Assembly (NCBI GenBank): GCA_964035575.1
Contig: OZ037886.1
Location: 496,001-560,000 of the forward strand
Source of the DNA: Rhynchopus sp. YZ270_cl-10
Lineage: Eukaryota; Euglenozoa; Diplonemea; Diplonemida; Diplonemidae
Reading direction: 5' to 3'
Length of the DNA: 64,000 bases
Part shown: piece by piece, positions 54,901 through 63,708 of the stretch
Layout of the letters: every line of letters starts with the position of its first letter
How positions within the stretch are numbered: position 1 is the stretch's first letter
The notes under the pieces: generated by a model
Database searches by the model: none
Told to the model about the DNA's origin: nothing
Seen by the model: only the letters and a program-made list of their open reading frames with translations
Program-made: the position numbers and the translations under genes

Positions 54901-56789
54901 GGAATGTGTGTCTGGACGTCACGGAGCTGTACCTGAAGGAGTTTAAGCTGGTCCTGGTAGACCATCCACTCCTCGTTGGAGATCTGCAGTGATGCGCCTC
55001 CTCGGGTAGGGCTGCGTTCGGGGGACTGTTGGGCAACGTTGTCGAGCCTCTCGCCGAGGCGGTCTTGGTTGTGTTGGAGGCGTTTTACTGCGTCACGGAG
55101 TTCATTGATTTCAGTGGTCTGCACATTGTTTGTGCTATCATTGTTCCGTCCAGACATCTGTGCAAACTGCTCCATCATTGCCTTCCGTTCTACCCTTTCC
55201 TGCTGCAACGCAGCTTCAAGACGACGAAGTTCACTTCTCGCATATTCATCAACAGTTCCGGATTGGGGTTTCCCCCAGGGCTGGGTTTCGACCTTTGCGA
55301 GGATTGGAGACCCTTCGTCGTCGGGAGAGGTTGGAGGGTTTGCTTCCCATGCCGGTGTTTCTGCTAGGGGGCGTGCTGGGGCTGCTTGAGAGTAGGACTG
55401 CTGCTGGGGGTGGTCGTCTCCTGAGAAGCCGTCTTCTACCTGGCTGAGTTCTTCTACGTAAAGCCCGGTGTTGGGTTCGCGGAGGGAAGGGTTTTTCCTG
55501 CAGAGTTCGTCGAGAAGCATGTGGACAGCGAATGGGGACTGTACCTCTGGTCGGCAAAGGACGCCGACATACTCGATAGTTGGCGCAGATTCGGCCGTGC
55601 CGAAGCTTTGTAGCGTGCGACTCCCCTGGAAACCCCTGCACACAACCTCAAAACTGCTTGCAGCAGTGATGCAAATGAGCTTTCCAAACATCGCCTTAAT
55701 GACATCAACCTTGGGAAGACCTTTCTCCGCACACATCGCTGCCACCTCTCTCGAATAGTACGCTTTGTCACCACGTGGTCCCTTTGAAGGTGGACCACCA
55801 GAGATCTTCACAATAAACCTTCTCATATCTTCAGACACCGCTCCCTTAATGCGAAGCGGAGGAACTGCTTGCTTCAAAAACCTGCACATCGATGCTGGAT
55901 CCGGAATAGGGCTGTGAACGGAAGGCACCGGAACGGAGATGGTCACCACATAGTTCACCCGAGAAGAGTCCAGATTCGACACCAAACTCCAATTGAACAG
56001 CGGGGCTCGCCCAGAGGACGCCCTATCGGACATAAGCACCATCTGCTTCTTCGGCGCCCCAAACCACCGTTCTGAGTGTTTGTCGAAAATGGCGTAGATA
56101 GAGTTAGCACAAATCGGAAGCTTTCTGTCGATCAACTCATCCAAAATCGACGCAAATTTAGAACTGAACGACACCGGGATGACGGGAGGGCTGCATAAAA
56201 AAGCAAACCCAATTCGCGTTGGTGGGAGCGGGATCGGCGATTCTACGTTCACATCTGGGAAGGACTGCGCTGTTTCAACATGATGACTGCTATAATCAAC
56301 AACAAGAACACCACGTTCACCTCGGTTGGGGCAGATCATTGCGCTAAGGTCCCCTGCACGAATTAAGTTTTTCTTGCCATACGGTTCATAATCAGTCGGG
56401 ATGAGGTTCAACGCGCCGTCAAGCACTACACCATGAGTACTGACAACCACTATCAAGAACCCTTGAGGGGTGATACGCCTTCTCATTTCTTGGATTTCAT
56501 GCAAAATATTCTCCATTTTTGGCTTCCGAGAGGGGTCCTTTTGGGCAGATGTCAACACGGAAACATAATCGATTTTTAGTGCCCGAAAGCGTTCTTCCAA
56601 CACCTGAATATCACGAAGAGGGTACGGAAGGTTGCTAACCTGCGCATTATCAAACTCCGTCACCCCTACAAGAACCGCCCCACGCAAAGGGATCGGCTCG
56701 CCACTATAGGCCACACTCTTAACCTGATCCGCACTCGCCAGAGTCTTCGGCTTTGCCCCATCCTTCACAATACCCCATATGTCCTCCAT
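51969..56789 (-). CDS. Pseudo-caspase (C14-like) fused to a long coiled coil, 1,499 aa, six exons
   Basis: Exons 56789-53426, 53377-53277, 53203-53092, 53027-52822, 52734-52070, 52020-51969; introns of 48, 73, 64, 87 and 49 nt (GTATG or GTATT ... CAG). All joins preserve one frame to the stop (GIK end). Residues 35-200 follow the caspase/metacaspase p20 layout: AVLVGVTEFDNAQ, YPLRDIQVLEERF, and the histidine loop VVVSTHGVVLDG (His119). The catalytic cysteine motif D-x-C-H/S-S reads VVDYSSHH, with Ser in place of Cys, so peptidase activity is not expected. A second caspase-like half extends to about 470. The remainder is coiled coil with heptads (ELRRLEAALQQERVERK, LDTRLAEDADRMHRIEDRV) over roughly 550-1495. 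It may be a cytoskeletal or signalling scaffold. TTTTTTAG lies 3 nt before the ATG after a 30-nt pyrimidine tract. Confidence 0.8.
53230..53258 (+). repeat. Short repeat inside an intron, also intergenic at 63784-63812
   Basis: ATTCAGGAGAACAGAA followed by two or three variable bases and ATTTGAGAGG is found in the second intron of the pseudo-caspase gene. It occurs again in the right-hand spacer, matching 26 or 27 of 29 bases. It shows that intron sequence and the dispersed spacer repeats draw on the same pool. Confidence 0.55.
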
Positions 56790-56835
56790 CCTCTAAAAAA
56801 TGGAGAAAAAAAAAGGGGAAAAAAACCCCCCCAAA
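56790..56835 (-). promoter_or_regulatory. Probable trans-splice acceptor of the pseudo-caspase gene
   Basis: On the minus strand TTTTTTTCCCCTTTTTTTTT is followed by CTCCATTTTTTAG and AGG just before the ATG. The cleanest acceptor-like site in the window: uninterrupted pyrimidines, AG, then the start codon within 5 nt. Confidence 0.55.
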
Positions 56836-57452
56836 TTTGAGGGGAAAACTATCCTAGTGTATCTAAGGGGACCAGCCTGATGTGTGTGTTTTTTTTGTGT
56901 CCCTAATAAATAGTGTGGTGTTGAGGAGGAGAGGGAGAGAGAGAGGAGGGAGAATCTAAAATAAAGTGAAGTTGATAGTGCAAAAACGCCTTTGTGGGAC
57001 ATACTCCGCGGGTTATCGAACCCCCTGAGCGTTGCGCTTGGGGTTTACAGGGAAACTGTAAGCAGGTACACAGTCATTACCCCCATCCTGACCGAGAAGG
57101 GGGGGGGCAACATGATTTAAAGATTCAAGAAAAGCTCGTGTTCTAGAACACAACACTGGGCGTCTGCTGAATCCAATGAGCGCCGGGGCGCCGACGGAAC
57201 GGAGGGAGTGCACACGACCCCTCTTCACAAATAAAAGAAAATCCAGTTTTTTTAAAAGAATGGCAGCATCAACCACCAAAAAAACACTCGGTTTTTGAGA
57301 CTTCTTCTCCTTTTTCTACCCCCCTCCTATCTCCCCTCCTTTTTGGATGAATCTAATGCTGGCTAGTCAAAAAAAAAAAAAAAAAAAACACAAAGAGAAA
57401 GAGGAGTTGAAAAACGTGCTAAAAACGCATCTCTATCGAGAAAAAGAACACT
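56836..57452. other. Spacer with a long A-type module, no gene seen
   Basis: The A-type module at 56966-57103 fills a quarter of it. An 18-base A run at about 57369-57386 and a GTTGAAAAACGTGCTAAAAACG module (57406-57440) precede the rhomboid stop codon. Confidence 0.55.
56966..57103 (+). repeat. Hairpin module, A type, longest form
   Basis: GTGAAGTTGATAGTGCAAAA, ACGCCTTTGTGGGACATACT, CCGCGGGTTATCGAACCCCC, then TTTACAGGGAAACTGTAAGC. The last is itself a perfect TTTACAG / CTGTAA hairpin. ACAGGGAAACTGTAAGCA recurs at 58336, near the module at 58201-58270. This copy suggests the full unit is about 140 bp and others are truncated. Confidence 0.6.
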
Positions 57453-58169
57453 TCACCAACCCCAAAAGTTACGTCGGCTTTTGTATCTTGGAAGGATGTA
57501 TTGTTGCGAGGCAGCTCCGATGCATGCTCCTGCAAGGTGAACATGGTGCGCCAATCCTGTGTACGCCATGCCTGTGAGGAAGCAGATCAGGCCAATGGTG
57601 TCCATGCCGAGGCACACCGAGAGAAACGTCTCCGACGAGACAGGGCGCGGGAGGAAGAGAACCTGCCAGTCCATGTCGGGTTCACGCTGGGCGACAACGG
57701 TCATGCTGGCGTACACCCCGCCGCTCATCCCAATGCTGGGCACCAAACGGAGGGGGGTAATAACAGACGACAAAAACAAACAAATCAGATTCGCCGTCAT
57801 CCCTGCCGCAATCACGAACATCGTTGCCTGCGTTCCGGTACCAAAATTCTTATCTCTCCTATACATCGACTGTTCCAACAACGGTGCAAACACAGACGTC
57901 GCATAACAGTTAAACCCTAAATGAAGAAGACTCGCATGCGCAAAGACTGAAGTGAACACAGTGTGGTAGCGTCGTGCGACTATAGTGTTCTGCCAGCCAC
58001 ACATCGTATGGCGCGCAACAATTTGCCTTACCATAGGAACCCGCGAGGCAAAGAACACTGACGTATTCACTGCAATCAACGTACGCAGACTGTGCGAGAG
58101 ACACCCCCATTTCACCTGCATATACTGATAATTCGAACGCAGCTCTCTTTGAACGTTATCAAGGTCCAT
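57453..58169 (-). CDS. Rhomboid-family intramembrane serine protease, 238 aa
   Basis: Intronless, ATG at 58169, preceded by CTTTTTTACTTAG 18 nt upstream. Motifs in order: FTSVFAHASLLHLGFNCYA (HxxxxH then N, residues about 72-90, the conserved N-terminal helix); SIGMSGGVYA with the catalytic serine in G-M-S-G (Ser149); and GLAHHVHLAGACIG with the catalytic His211 in H-L-A-G. At least six hydrophobic helices are visible. Rhomboids cleave transmembrane helices inside the bilayer. The short N terminus without a secretory signal and the HASLLHLGFN form resemble mitochondrial (PARL/Pcp1) and plastid-type members, but the location is not certain. Both catalytic residues are present, so it should be active. 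Confidence 0.9.
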   Translation of the reverse strand: MDLDNVQRELRSNYQYMQVKWGCLSHSLRTLIAVNTSVFFASRVPMVRQIVARHTMCGWQNTIVARRYHTVFTSVFAHASLLHLGFNCYATSVFAPLLEQSMYRRDKNFGTGTQATMFVIAAGMTANLICLFLSSVITPLRLVPSIGMSGGVYASMTVVAQREPDMDWQVLFLPRPVSSETFLSVCLGMDTIGLICFLTGMAYTGLAHHVHLAGACIGAASQQYILPRYKSRRNFWGW

Positions 58170-58200
58170 TTTTATTCTTGTGTAACCCTAAGTAAAAAAG

Positions 58201-58270
58201 TGAAGTTAAGTTGATACAAAACGCCTCTGGGAAGCAAGCACTGACACTCCGCGGGTTATTAAAGAAAAGA
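58201..58270 (+). repeat. Hairpin module, A type
   Basis: GAAGTTAAGTTGATACAAAA, CGCCTCTGGGAAGCAAGCAC, TGACACTCCGCGGGTTATTA. Close match to 15145-15226, 43 kb away. It fills the short gap between the rhomboid and SET genes, beside a 14-base ACAGGGAAACTGTA stretch at 58341. Confidence 0.6.
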
Positions 58271-58412
58271 TGAAGAATGGCATGCACATAATGTGTCTCG
58301 AAATACAAAGCCGGGATCAACCCACCATAGGAGCTGCTAACAGGGAAACTGTAAGCACAGTCAAAAAATAATCTTTTTTTTTGTCTCTAAAATACCCCCT
58401 TTTTGATGTCTT

Positions 58413-59900
58413 CTATTCAACCTTGCAAAAGAGCATTCTCGCCCTTTCTAAGGAATCGATTTCAAGCAATGTAAGCTCCCCGCTGTAGCGTGACCAGAAG
58501 AACTCTACTTCGTCCATGTCGCCATGCATCGATGTACCGAGAGAGGTGCGGTGCACTTTGAAGGCTTTGTGGAGGTAGGAGAGAACGACTTCGTCTGTTT
58601 CGATGTCTGCTTTGTGCAGCGCAAGGTAGATGTTCGTTGAGACGAAGAGCGGGAAGTTCGGTGGCATATGTCTCTGTGTCAACGTATGCAGCAACTCAAA
58701 CGACGCCAACGCCCCCTTCCTCTCAGCCCACAGCTTGCACTTCAACATACAAGCCATATACGTAATCGCCGCCCCATCCCCCAACTGCTCCCTCGCCTCA
58801 TCCTCCAGTACAGTCGCCCTCCGTGAAGCCTCGTCACGCAAATTTGGGTCCTTTTCGCGCTCAGATTTGAGAGACATCTCGCTAATCTCTTCGTACCTTG
58901 CCTCCAACTCCTCTGCTGCTACCAGGTCTGTTGGCGGCGCGCTCTTCTCAGATTCACAACGCGGGCAGGTACATTCAAATTTCAGCTTTTTGTGTCGCGC
59001 AGATCTGTTCATATGAAGCGGGGTGTACGTAATGGTGACTTCATCTCCTGCGTTGATTTGGGTGATGCTTCGGATTCTGATTTTTCCGGTTCGTTCACAA
59101 AACATTTGAACGCTGTTTGGCATGCAGGAGTGGTTGATTCTACTACCCGAGACATATATCGCACACCCCGTCTTCGGACGCTCTGCAATCCTGAAGTCAA
59201 TCTCCGACACCGAATGACCATTAGCATCCCAAACACAGATCAGCTTTTCTTGCACAGTCTGCGCATCTCCTGCAGGGTCGTGCAAATCTGCCACCCACGC
59301 CAACTCCTTTGCCTCCAATGCCGAAAGCTGCCCCACTATGTCCGCTGCCGCCTCTTGCCAATGTAACACCCGAGAAAATGCAACCGGAATATCTTCCAAC
59401 AGAGTTTCACCAGGTTGTATAGGTCTTGACGCACGCATCCCAATACCATGCAATGAATCCCGCGTGATCGCAACCGGTCCGTGCAGTGGAGCCTTGTGGA
59501 ATAGAGCATCGTGGCATTCTCTAAGAAGCTTTGACATGGTGGAGTCGGGTTTGCCGTTTAGTGAGACGGCAGCGTTGCAGGCCTTTTGCGCTTCGAATAT
59601 AATGTGAATCCGTCCATCTCGCTTGCCCTTAGCAAGAAGAGCCTGCGCCAAACGAAATTGACCCTTCACGTAAGATCCGTAATAACGCACTCCTTCTGAA
59701 GCGGAATTCACAGCACCATCAATGTTATCGAGTTTCATCAACGCGGCACTCAGATTTGCGCAAAGAACAGCACGGTCCTCACCCTGCGTCTCAGTCGTCA
59801 ATGCAAGCGCGGCAGCATAACATCTAGAAGCCTCATTCCAGGATCCCTTCTTGAAAGCGGTGTTGCCGGCTTCTTTGTTTGAGGCGACGGTGTCGACCAT
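58413..59900 (-). CDS. TPR-SET protein (SMYD-like lysine methyltransferase without MYND), 495 aa
   Basis: Starts at the ATG at 59900. An open stretch with an ATG at 60018 lies upstream but encodes only Lys/Ile homopolymer-derived residues. Residues 5-110 form three TPR units (ASNKEAGNTAFKKGSWNEAS, CANLSAALMKLDNIDGAV). The SET domain spans about 143-296 with GIGMRASRPIQPGETLLED, the cofactor/catalytic RINHSCMPN (NHS-C at 256-259) and GDEVTITYTPL. A Cys-rich post-SET, FECTCPRCE, binds zinc in this family. The MYND zinc finger that normally splits the SET domain of SMYD proteins is absent. Substrates of such proteins range from histones to ribosomal and cytosolic proteins, so none is proposed. 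Catalytic residues look complete. Confidence 0.88.
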   Translation of the reverse strand: MVDTVASNKEAGNTAFKKGSWNEASRCYAAALALTTETQGEDRAVLCANLSAALMKLDNIDGAVNSASEGVRYYGSYVKGQFRLAQALLAKGKRDGRIHIIFEAQKACNAAVSLNGKPDSTMSKLLRECHDALFHKAPLHGPVAITRDSLHGIGMRASRPIQPGETLLEDIPVAFSRVLHWQEAAADIVGQLSALEAKELAWVADLHDPAGDAQTVQEKLICVWDANGHSVSEIDFRIAERPKTGCAIYVSGSRINHSCMPNSVQMFCERTGKIRIRSITQINAGDEVTITYTPLHMNRSARHKKLKFECTCPRCESEKSAPPTDLVAAEELEARYEEISEMSLKSEREKDPNLRDEASRRATVLEDEAREQLGDGAAITYMACMLKCKLWAERKGALASFELLHTLTQRHMPPNFPLFVSTNIYLALHKADIETDEVVLSYLHKAFKVHRTSLGTSMHGDMDEVEFFWSRYSGELTLLEIDSLERARMLFCKVE

Positions 59901-60053
59901 ATTCTCTTCTTTTTCCCTTATTTTTTGGTAGATTTTTTTTGGGTATTTTAAATTTTTGGGGGGAAAATTGGAGATTTTTTGAGATTTTTTTTTTTTGAGA
60001 ATTTCAAGAAAAAGAAGGTACCATGCGACGAAAAGCATTTTTGTTTTGCCACC

Positions 60054-61061
60054 TTATACATTCGCCCCCACACCCCGCAGCTTTTCCCTCGCCTTTTCCA
60101 TTTGCTGAGTAAGCTGCCCTCTGACAGAGGCCTCCCGCCAGACCATCTCCCCAAGAGAGATGAGGGCCGCCTTTTCCTCCTTGCTGCACTGTCGTATACT
60201 GGCTACAATGAAGAGAAGGAGGGTACGGTATGTGAACCCATCTGGGAGCACATTGTGGTCGTCGCGAAATCGTTGTAATACCTTAAGGATGTTAGGTAGG
60301 TCACGCCGTTCGCTGTAGAGGTGAATCATGCTGTTTAACGTACGAACCGAAACACTTCCACTAGAGACCACACTACGATAGGCCTTCCATGCAGCACGCA
60401 CATCATCTACACGCACTGCAACAGAGAGAATTGCGTTGTGTACAAATGGAGTGTCTGGTTCACCATATATCGCGGCCACCCGAACCGCGTCAGATACTGT
60501 TGTGCACGCAGAAACACATTTTGCCAGCGTTTTTGGAAGAATCACGTACCCTTCATCTGTCATAATGTCTAACACCCGAACACACCCCGCTGGGAGCTTC
60601 CAATGCGCAAAGAGATATACCAATGCGGCGCAGGTAAATGAATTTGCATCTTGTCCTCGAATTTGCATGCTATCAAAGACACTGTGTAGTGCGGTAAAGT
60701 CTTTATAACGCCGTTCTGCAAGAAGTGTCAACACCGCGTGGTGGACGTGCAGAGAGCGTTCTACGTTGCGACGGTCAAGCTCTGCAAGAAGCCTATCCGC
60801 ATCCTCAAATCGTTTCATATGTGCAAGGAAGGTCACCATCATTGCATAACACATCGGACCAGCAGATCCATCAGGAATACCATTCCAATGACGCACCACC
60901 CGTCGCACCATCTCATCCCTCTTTAAACCATGCGGGTCATTGATTGCATCACCTAGACGTTCACCATGTCGTCTGTCCTGCACATCATTGACCCCCTGGT
61001 GTGCAATATGAGAAGCAGAATGTGTAATATCCACAACACGGCGTGCCCTTCGCAGCCACAT
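60054..61061 (-). CDS. Pentatricopeptide repeat (PPR) protein, 335 aa, probably mitochondrial
   Basis: The start ATG at 61061 gives MWLRRARRVVDITHSASHIA, an Arg-rich, acid-free amphipathic start typical of a mitochondrial presequence. From about residue 60 there are 35-residue helical pairs of PPR type: CYAMMVTFLAHMKRFEDADR, ANSFTCAALVYLFAHWKLPA, RTLNSMIHLYSERRDLPNIL and DGFTYRTLLLFIVASIRQ. PPR proteins bind organellar RNA for processing, editing or translation. About 7 repeats is on the short side. A CTCCAACCTCTAACAG acceptor-like site ends 47 nt before the ATG. The downstream gap to the SET gene is only 154 bp, showing how close the genes are packed. Confidence 0.82.
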   Translation of the reverse strand: MWLRRARRVVDITHSASHIAHQGVNDVQDRRHGERLGDAINDPHGLKRDEMVRRVVRHWNGIPDGSAGPMCYAMMVTFLAHMKRFEDADRLLAELDRRNVERSLHVHHAVLTLLAERRYKDFTALHSVFDSMQIRGQDANSFTCAALVYLFAHWKLPAGCVRVLDIMTDEGYVILPKTLAKCVSACTTVSDAVRVAAIYGEPDTPFVHNAILSVAVRVDDVRAAWKAYRSVVSSGSVSVRTLNSMIHLYSERRDLPNILKVLQRFRDDHNVLPDGFTYRTLLLFIVASIRQCSKEEKAALISLGEMVWREASVRGQLTQQMEKAREKLRGVGANV

Positions 61062-61867
61062 GAGAAGGTTCCTCACATCAAGTGTATTTTTTTTTTGAAG
61101 GAAGAAATCTGTTAGAGGTTGGAGAGGTGTATGAGTAAGTCAAGTGTAATGTAGGAAAAAGAACGTCGCTTTTTTTTAGACCAATGTAGGTAATGCTTTT
61201 CTCATTTAGGAGAACAAAAGAGAGGGAGTAGGGGAAGGGGGAGGGAGTGGAAAAAAAAAAAGAACAGAAATGAGCGAAAAAAAAAAACAATATTTTGCAT
61301 CGCAAATTTCCCCTTTTTTTTCCGCCTCTCAGTGTAGGGGGGGTTCGTTCTTATAGCAAAAAGAGGAAAAAAAAATAAAAGGTGACTTCTTCTGAAATCT
61401 GTAATGTTCGTGTAGACTGATTGGGTTTTGTATGTTTTTTTTTTTTTCCTCTCATCAATCGTGTGTCTTTGTTGTATGACAAATTTCCATGTGGACATCT
61501 TAAGGATATCTTCCATTATCCTTTCATTTCCGAAAAACGAATGTAAAAAGGCAGTTTTAGGGGAAGCACCACACCTTTCCCGACATATGACCCCACCTTC
61601 TTTCATCACGGGAAAAAAAAATAATCAGAAACATGAAAGTTCTTGGCAGCTACATGCATCGTTTCGAAGGACGGGAGGGGAGGGGGGAGAATACCACCCG
61701 TTCCTCTTGAATGAAACGTCTGCAAAAAAAAACAGAGTCATCTGTTTGAAAAGTAAATCTTGTAAATGATCATAGGTTTATACTCTTCTTCCTAAGGACT
61801 ACTTTTCAAACCACAGATGCCTCTAAACACGTTTTTTTTTTTATCATGGATCTGCCCAGAAAAGAAA

Positions 61868-61936
61868 AATTTTGTAAGATGAATGTGCCCCTCTTCGACA
61901 CACACACACATCTTTACTGCAATCGTTATCGGTGCG
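61868..61936 (+). repeat. Hairpin module, C type, long form
   Basis: TTTTGTAAGATGAATGTGCC, CCTCTTCGACACACACACAC, then ATCTTTACTGCAATCGTTAT and CGGTGCG. The tail ATCGTTATCGGTGCG recurs at 39203 (ATCGTTGTCGTGCG) and 39643 (ATCGTTAATCGTGCG), so the full C unit is about 70 bp. Confidence 0.6.
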
Positions 61937-62370
61937 AAAAAAGAAAAATAACCAAGCTTGATTGATCGTTGTCGGCAATTTTTTTTTTTCCCAAATAAAA
62001 AAAAAAAAAATTAGTGTATCTCGCTAACGGAAGGGGGGGAGACAAGCTTTGGGGGAAAAGGGTTGCAAAAACAATACACCATTGTTCTTATACCCGGAGC
62101 GAAGAAAAACCTTACGTGGAGATGGAACACGGAAAAAAAAAAACGTTTTTCTGAGGGAGGGTTTCGTGTGTTGAGTTGTATTTATTCTTTTGGAATACTT
62201 TGCCATGATATCGTGTAAGAAAAGAAAACTTCTGTGCCTCGTACACACAGCTCAACAATGATGATTAATTGAACCAAGCTTCACACTGTGTAGCAGTCTT
62301 CAGAAATGCTGAATAGATCACGCAAGACCCACACAAGAACAAGCCTAAATCTTAGCAAATAAAAGAGGTA

Positions 62371-62410
62371 AATGTTTGATGAACCTAAGCCTTTCATGCT
62401 TGGTCACCTT
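62371..62410 (+). repeat. Hairpin module, B type
   Basis: AATGTTTGATGAACCTAAGC, CTTTCATGCTTGGTCACCTT. The stem CCTAAGC / GCTTGG keeps pairing with a G-U, as in the copy at 4927. Confidence 0.6.
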
Positions 62411-63139
62411 CATCACAATCAAAAAAAAATGTTTCGCGGGAAAGAAAGAAATACAAATCTGAGAGTAAGTGTAGATGAATATGTCTCGCTGTGCACACAC
62501 ATCTAAATAAATTGGTCAAAAACGAACCCAAAGCAACTCTCTGCTGAGTCACTTTGGGAAAAAAAGGAAATGGATAATATGACATGGAAGAAACGAAGTC
62601 ACTCAACTCATTTAGATCCACCAAAAGGCCAGTCTATGGCTTTGGTGAGGCGCGCTTTACGTACGGTGTAAATACAACACATTTAATGGACAATGGTTCA
62701 CTTAGGAACCCACCTTTTGCTTTCAAACACAATGCACATTATTGTATAAGCATGCTAAAAAAAAAACCAATAATGATAATGCGAAAGTGAGACCAGAACG
62801 AATGAGTGCTCTGTTGCGAGAGACGTTTTGCAATAACAAAAAAAAAATGAAAAAAAATCGCAAACATCAAGAAAAAGAACGGGGGGTAATGAACGCAAAC
62901 GTCTCGACGGACGCAAGGGCATCAACAACAAAAGGGGTGGGGGGTGGGGGTGAGGAAAGAGTAAGAACGACGCACAGTTCTTGCTCTATCGAAGAAAAGA
63001 AAAGAAAAGAAAAAGGACGCCAGAAAAAGGGGGGGTCTGTGGGTGTGGGAAAACTATTTAAACCGCGAAGAACAAAAGCTATTTTTCGCGGCATCCTGTC
63101 CTCCGTACCCTCCATTTTTCCTCGACAGATAAAAAAAAG

Positions 63140-63186
63140 AGTTGAAAAAGTGCCCAACGCCCGGACATTGGCGGACACAGGCACTA
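63140..63186 (+). repeat. Hairpin module, A type
   Basis: GAGTTGAAAAAGTGCCCAAC, GCCCGGACATTGGCGGACAC, AGGCAC. It carries the outer GTGC / GGCAC pair and inner GCC / GGC pair of the family. Confidence 0.55.
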
Positions 63187-63653
63187 TAAAAAAAATGATG
63201 TAAATGCGTTTACTCAGACCATAGAGTTGATCAAAGAAAAACTGTTGAATAGAATGGAGGGTCGGAGAACAGGACGATGGAAAAGAAGAAAAAAATACAT
63301 AAAGTGTAGACACCAAAATGGATGCAGACACATAAAAAAGGCAGTGTAGGCGGGAACTGAAAAATACAATATCACTGAACAAATTTGGGTAGGGAAGACA
63401 AATGTAATAATAAAAAAAGCGACTCAGACAGAACAGCCAACCTCCAGGTTTGATGGGGGGTGCATTGCATTGGAGAGTCACAAAAAGATAAAGAAAAACT
63501 TGATTGAATGGACTACACAAGACGTACCAAGCACACCCATAAGCCCAACCAGCAAGCTGACTGAACGAACCGTAGGTACTGGCCATAAGGCTCTTCATGC
63601 ACACACATCTTAATAAACATTTTGCAAGATGCTCTAAGACACATAGTCGTGCT

Positions 63654-63708
63654 TAGTCTGATTAGATTGCTTAATGTTTTGAACATTGGTTATTCATCAA
63701 TCTTTTTT
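63654..63708 (+). repeat. Uninterrupted copy of the transposon target site
   Basis: TAGTCTGATTAGATTGCTTA through TTCATCAATCTTTTTT matches 5523-5577 at 52 of 55 positions without indels. It then continues GTTGTAC where the other locus has the 2.2-kb element. It represents the pre-insertion state of a dispersed repeat, not a second element. Confidence 0.75.

Noticed and set aside
57008-57060. tRNA gene
   Set aside because: Only a T-arm-like stem-loop is visible; no acceptor stem, anticodon arm or A box can be built around it.
59901-60038. Upstream extension of the SET protein
   Set aside because: Encodes Lys/Ile/Gln runs generated by A tracts; the TPR domain begins properly just after the ATG at 59900.
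62867-63604. 245-codon minus-strand frame that looks like a membrane protein
   Set aside because: Its Phe/Ser richness comes from A runs on the plus strand, it crosses a hairpin module, and no domain or acceptor-like start supports it.
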